Source: Bog-473 sp963788125 | GTDB lineage: Bacteria; Actinomycetota; Acidimicrobiia; Acidimicrobiales; RAAP-2 | Reading direction: 5' to 3' | Assembly (NCBI GenBank): GCA_963788125.1 | Contig: CAWBFN010000001.1 | Span: forward strand, 1,116,001-1,180,000 | Length of the DNA: 64,000 bases | Part shown: positions 61,368-64,000 of the stretch, piece by piece | How the letters are laid out: the number at the start of each line of letters is the position of its first letter | Position numbering within the stretch: the first letter of the stretch is position 1 | Notes under the pieces: generated by a model | Told to the model about the DNA's origin: nothing | Databases searched by the model: none | The model's input: only the letters and a program-made list of their open reading frames with translations | Position numbers and translations under genes: made by a program

Positions 61368-62032
61368 CGCACATGGCACGCGAACTCACCGGATTCCTCT
61401 ACCCCTTCATAGAGTCGGAGGAGCGCGATAGCTCCAGCCTCCTCGTCGACCTGGCCGCCTCGGCCGAGGAGAAGGTCGCCCAGAGCCGGAGACTACGGAC
61501 GACCACCCTCGAGCGCTGCGCCAGCCGACTGGCCCACGCGGGGGAGGCTACCGCCCAACACTTCAGGCAGGGGGGGCGGTTGTTCGCCTTCGGCAATGGC
61601 GGCAGTGCGACCGACGCCGAAGGTGCGGTCGATCTGTTCCGGCGCCCTCCGAGTGGGCGCCCCCTGCCGGCCATCTCCTTGGTGGACGATCGGGCCGTGC
61701 TCACCGCTCTGGCCAATGACGTCGGATTCGACCTGGTCTTCTCCCGACAGGTCATCGCCCATGCCCAGGCGGGCGACGTCGCCGTGGGATTTTCGACCAG
61801 CGGTGACTCGCGCAACGTACTGCGGGGGCTCGAAGAGGCGTCGCATCGGGGACTGCTCACGATCGGGCTCTGCGGGTACGACGGGGGGGCGATGGCGGCC
61901 AGCGACGCCATCGCCCACTGCCTGGTGGTGCACTCCGAGAGTGTCCACCGCGTACAGGAAACCCAGAATGCGCTGGTGTTCCAGCTGTGGTCGATCGTGC
62001 AGGCTCACCTCGGCGAGGGTGCAGGGACGTGA
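61364..62032 (+). CDS. SIS-domain phosphoheptose-isomerase-like protein
   Basis: 222 residues. GmhA-like signature FAFGNGGSATDAEGAVDLF, then GDVAVGFSTSGDSRNVLRGL and C-terminal SVHRVQETQNALVFQLW. A phosphosugar isomerase fold inside a hydrogenase operon is a known but unexplained feature of group 1h loci. It may have a maturation role rather than LPS synthesis, which actinobacteria lack. Overlaps hypE by 4 nt. Confidence 0.85.
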   Translation: MTHMARELTGFLYPFIESEERDSSSLLVDLAASAEEKVAQSRRLRTTTLERCASRLAHAGEATAQHFRQGGRLFAFGNGGSATDAEGAVDLFRRPPSGRPLPAISLVDDRAVLTALANDVGFDLVFSRQVIAHAQAGDVAVGFSTSGDSRNVLRGLEEASHRGLLTIGLCGYDGGAMAASDAIAHCLVVHSESVHRVQETQNALVFQLWSIVQAHLGEGAGT

Positions 62033-63132
62033 CGCACACCACGCAGGACGCGGGCTCCGCCAGCCGTGAGGCGGTCGTCTTCGAACGGATCGAGGCGTTC
62101 CGCCGTCGCCGGCCCCGACTGCTCGAAGAGGTCGTCACGCTGGCCCACGGCGCCGGCGGGAAGGCGTCCGCCGCGCTGCTCGCGGCGGTGTTCCTGCCTG
62201 CCTTCGCCGACGATCCGAGCGCCGAGCAGGCCGACGCCGCCACCGTCACCTTGCCCTCGGGGGAGCGACTGGCGTTCAGCACGGACTCCTACGTCGTCCA
62301 GCCGCTCCGTTTCCCCGGTGGCTCCGTCGGCCACCTGGCCGTGCACGGCACCGTCAACGATCTGGCCATGCTGGGAGCGCGCCCGCTCGCCCTGTCGGCG
62401 GCCTTCGTCCTCGAAGAAGGCTTCTCCATCGACTCGCTGCGGGGGATCGTCGCCGACATGGCCGAGGCGGCGGCGGCGGCCGGGGTTTCGATCGTGACGG
62501 GGGACACCAAGGTGGTCGACCGGGGCGCGGCGGACGGCATGTACATCTCGACCGCCGGCGTCGGCCTGATTCCGGCCGGTCGCCGGCTCTCGGCGGCCCG
62601 GGTGGGCGACGGCGACGTGGTGCTCGCCTCGGGCACCCTCGGTGACCACGGCACCGCGGTCATGTTGGCCCGAGGCGACCTCGCCCTCGAAGCCGACATC
62701 GAGTCGGACACCGCTCCTCTCAACGGGCTGGTGGAGCACCTGCTCGAGGCGGCTCCATCCACGCGGTGGCTGCGCGATGCGACGCGCGGCGGGGTGGGCA
62801 CGGTCTGCAACGAGCTGGCCCGTGACTGCAACCTGACCGTGGTCTTGGAGGAATCGGCCCTGCCCGTGCGGCCGGCGGTGGCGGCGGCGTGCGAGCTGCT
62901 CGGCATCGATCCGCTCTACGTGGCCAACGAGGGCAAGCTCATCGCCGTCGTGGCACCCGAAGAGTCGGGCGCTGCCCTCGCCGCCATGAGAGCACACCCC
63001 CAGGGCGCCGACGCCGTCCGTATCGGCGAGATCCGAACGGAACCCCCGGGCATCGTGGTCCTGCGCACGGCCTTCGGAGGCACGCGGATCGTCGACATGT
63101 TGGTGGGCGACCCGCTCCCCCGCATCTGCTGA
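62029..63132 (+). CDS. hypE: Hydrogenase maturation factor HypE
   Basis: 367 residues from GTG 62029. The ATP-site region LAHGAGGKASAALLAAVF and VTGDTKVVDRGAADGMY, and the canonical C-terminal PRIC whose Cys carries thiocarbamate/cyanide, are intact. It dehydrates HypF-bound carbamoyl to cyanide. Last gene of the operon. Confidence 0.95.
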   Translation: MTHTTQDAGSASREAVVFERIEAFRRRRPRLLEEVVTLAHGAGGKASAALLAAVFLPAFADDPSAEQADAATVTLPSGERLAFSTDSYVVQPLRFPGGSVGHLAVHGTVNDLAMLGARPLALSAAFVLEEGFSIDSLRGIVADMAEAAAAAGVSIVTGDTKVVDRGAADGMYISTAGVGLIPAGRRLSAARVGDGDVVLASGTLGDHGTAVMLARGDLALEADIESDTAPLNGLVEHLLEAAPSTRWLRDATRGGVGTVCNELARDCNLTVVLEESALPVRPAVAAACELLGIDPLYVANEGKLIAVVAPEESGAALAAMRAHPQGADAVRIGEIRTEPPGIVVLRTAFGGTRIVDMLVGDPLPRIC

Positions 63133-63139
63133 GAGGGGC

Positions 63140-63793
63140 TCACGGCCGGCCCTCGACGACCACCAGCGAGGCGTCGAGGCCGAAAAGGTCCAACGTCGTG
63201 CGGCCCGCCCGCAAAGATTCGAACAGTGCGGCCTCCGTCGACGCGCGGGCCTCCCCAGCCTCTCGCACCGCCGTGAGCCGATGGCCGGGGACCACCGTCA
63301 CGCCATCGACGTCACCTACGACCCAGTCGCCCTGGGCCACCGCGACGCCTCCGACCCTCACCGGGGCACCAACCGTGCCCGGCTTGTCCTTGCTCGCGCC
63401 GGCGAGGGCGATGGCCGAGGAGAATACGGGGAACCGATGCGCCTCGAGGGCAGCGACGTCGCGCACCCCTCCGTCGATGACGAGGCCGATCAGCCCCGCC
63501 ACTTGCGCCGCCGTCGTCAGGACCTCCCCCCAGTAGCCGCGGTCGGGCACCGGACCGACCTCTACGACGAGGACGCTGCCCGCGGGCGCCGCGGTGATCG
63601 CCACGTGCACGGCCAGGTTGTCGCCCGGGGTGCACCCGACCGGATAGGCGGGACCGGCCAGTGCGGCACCCGACCAGGCGGGCCGCAGGCGGGGGTCGGT
63701 GACCAGACCACCCGACTCGCCGAGCGTGGCCGCGCCGAGGCGGATCAGGGCAGCTGCGATCTCCTGCTGGCTCTCCATGTTCACGCTCTCCAT
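63140..63793 (-). CDS. RraA-family protein (aldolase/demethylmenaquinone methyltransferase-like)
   Basis: About 217 residues. Family core: GPAYPVGCTPGDNLAVHVAI; YWGEVLTTAAQVAGLIGLVI; DGGVRDVAALEAHRFPVFS. RraA-like proteins act as 4-hydroxy-4-methyl-2-oxoglutarate or oxaloacetate aldolases. The start lies in a 15-bp tandem duplication that repeats both start codon and ribosome-site-like GGAGAG, so translation may begin at 63793 or 63778. Convergent with hypE. Confidence 0.82.
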   Translation of the reverse strand: MESVNMESQQEIAAALIRLGAATLGESGGLVTDPRLRPAWSGAALAGPAYPVGCTPGDNLAVHVAITAAPAGSVLVVEVGPVPDRGYWGEVLTTAAQVAGLIGLVIDGGVRDVAALEAHRFPVFSSAIALAGASKDKPGTVGAPVRVGGVAVAQGDWVVGDVDGVTVVPGHRLTAVREAGEARASTEAALFESLRAGRTTLDLFGLDASLVVVEGRP

Positions 63794-63800
63794 GTTCACG
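63771..63800. repeat. 15-bp tandem duplication containing the RraA-like start
   Basis: CTCTCCATGTTCACG occurs twice, and its first six bases occur a third time. On the minus strand each unit carries an ATG and supplies GAGAGCGTG ahead of the next, giving two equivalent starts. Confidence 0.9.
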
Positions 63801-63950
63801 CTCTCCCTCCACGGGGACGTCCCACATTGGACCACCCCGCGGGCCCGCACACCAGATGCCGATGGCGCCCGCCACCGTCTCCGGTCCGAGGCCGGCCCGG
63901 CGACCTCGGGAGGTAGGGTCCCCGTGAAGAGCACCACGAGGGAGGGCGCC

Positions 63951-64000
63951 ATGGAAGTGCACGACAAGATCTACATCGACGGAGACTGGGTCGCGTCCAG
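63951..64000 (+). CDS. Aldehyde dehydrogenase, 5' fragment (cut by window end)
   Basis: ATG 63951 follows GGGAGGG. The 16 visible residues (MEVHDKIYIDGDWVAS) match the usual N-terminus of NAD-dependent aldehyde dehydrogenases. The rest lies outside the window. Confidence 0.6.
   Translation, partial: MEVHDKIYIDGDWVAS

Noticed and set aside
61364..62032. LPS heptose synthesis role for the GmhA-like gene
   Set aside because: The gene overlaps hypE and the SIS-HypC gene in a hydrogenase operon of a monoderm-type actinobacterium; no other heptose genes are near.
1..64000. CRISPR array
   Set aside because: No series of regularly spaced identical repeats was seen; the palindromic repeats are far apart, diverged and lie between genes.

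Overview
The window looks like chromosome of a high-GC actinobacterium. An Acidimicrobiia-type soil lineage fits best: there are two secreted proteins built from the GYWLVASDGGVFxFGDAxFYGS repeat, a group 1h (actinobacterial-type) [NiFe]-hydrogenase operon, and DUF3817 and DUF4235 proteins. This placement rests on gene content only.

The window has two halves. From 1 to about 26.9 kb is an accessory region: lower and uneven GC, many short single genes on both strands, remnants and frameshifts. At 0-9 kb and 18.5-23.4 kb are small one-gene units. A family of palindromic repeats, found mostly at the 3' ends of these genes, separates them. Between the two blocks lie a serine recombinase with an overlapping HTH/coiled-coil gene (9.0-10.1 kb), a truncated tyrosine recombinase (12.7 kb), two orphan RHS C-terminal tips each followed by a possible immunity gene (13.2-15.9 kb), and a phage packaging block with a split terminase (16.0-18.3 kb). 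From 23.4 to 26.8 kb is an integrated element next to a tRNA-Arg: integrase, AlpA/Xis-like HTH, P4-type helicase, an SOS box upstream of the xis-helicase pair, and a long inverted repeat beyond the helicase.

From 26.9 kb rightward the sequence is clean core genome: tRNA-Arg, tRNA-His, a sugar/alcohol catabolic set (SDR, zinc alcohol dehydrogenase, FGGY kinase, 2-hydroxyacid dehydrogenase, peptidase E), a CAP-domain exported protein under a probable c-di-GMP-I riboswitch, a TetR regulator facing an acyl-CoA ligase, an AcuI-type reductase, RlmN, DUF3817, a branched-chain-type ABC importer (livF, livG, fused livHM, binding protein), and ureidoglycolate lyase, a cupin and a glyoxylate/hydroxypyruvate reductase-like dehydrogenase.

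From 46 to 63 kb is the hydrogenase locus. hypBA lie on the minus strand, followed by a PAS-only protein (+) and a PadR-YceI fusion regulator (-) transcribed divergently from the structural operon. That operon runs hhyS, hhyL, NifU-like, DUF5947, DUF6084, a 464-aa unknown, maturation protease, DUF6893 microprotein, a micro-ORF, YceI-like, hypC, a small protein, hypD, hypF, a SIS-HypC fusion, a phosphoheptose-isomerase-like SIS protein and hypE. Most genes overlap by 4 nt. Group 1h enzymes oxidise H2 at atmospheric concentrations and feed the respiratory chain, so this locus suggests persistence on trace H2. The window ends with an RraA-like gene and the first codons of an aldehyde dehydrogenase.
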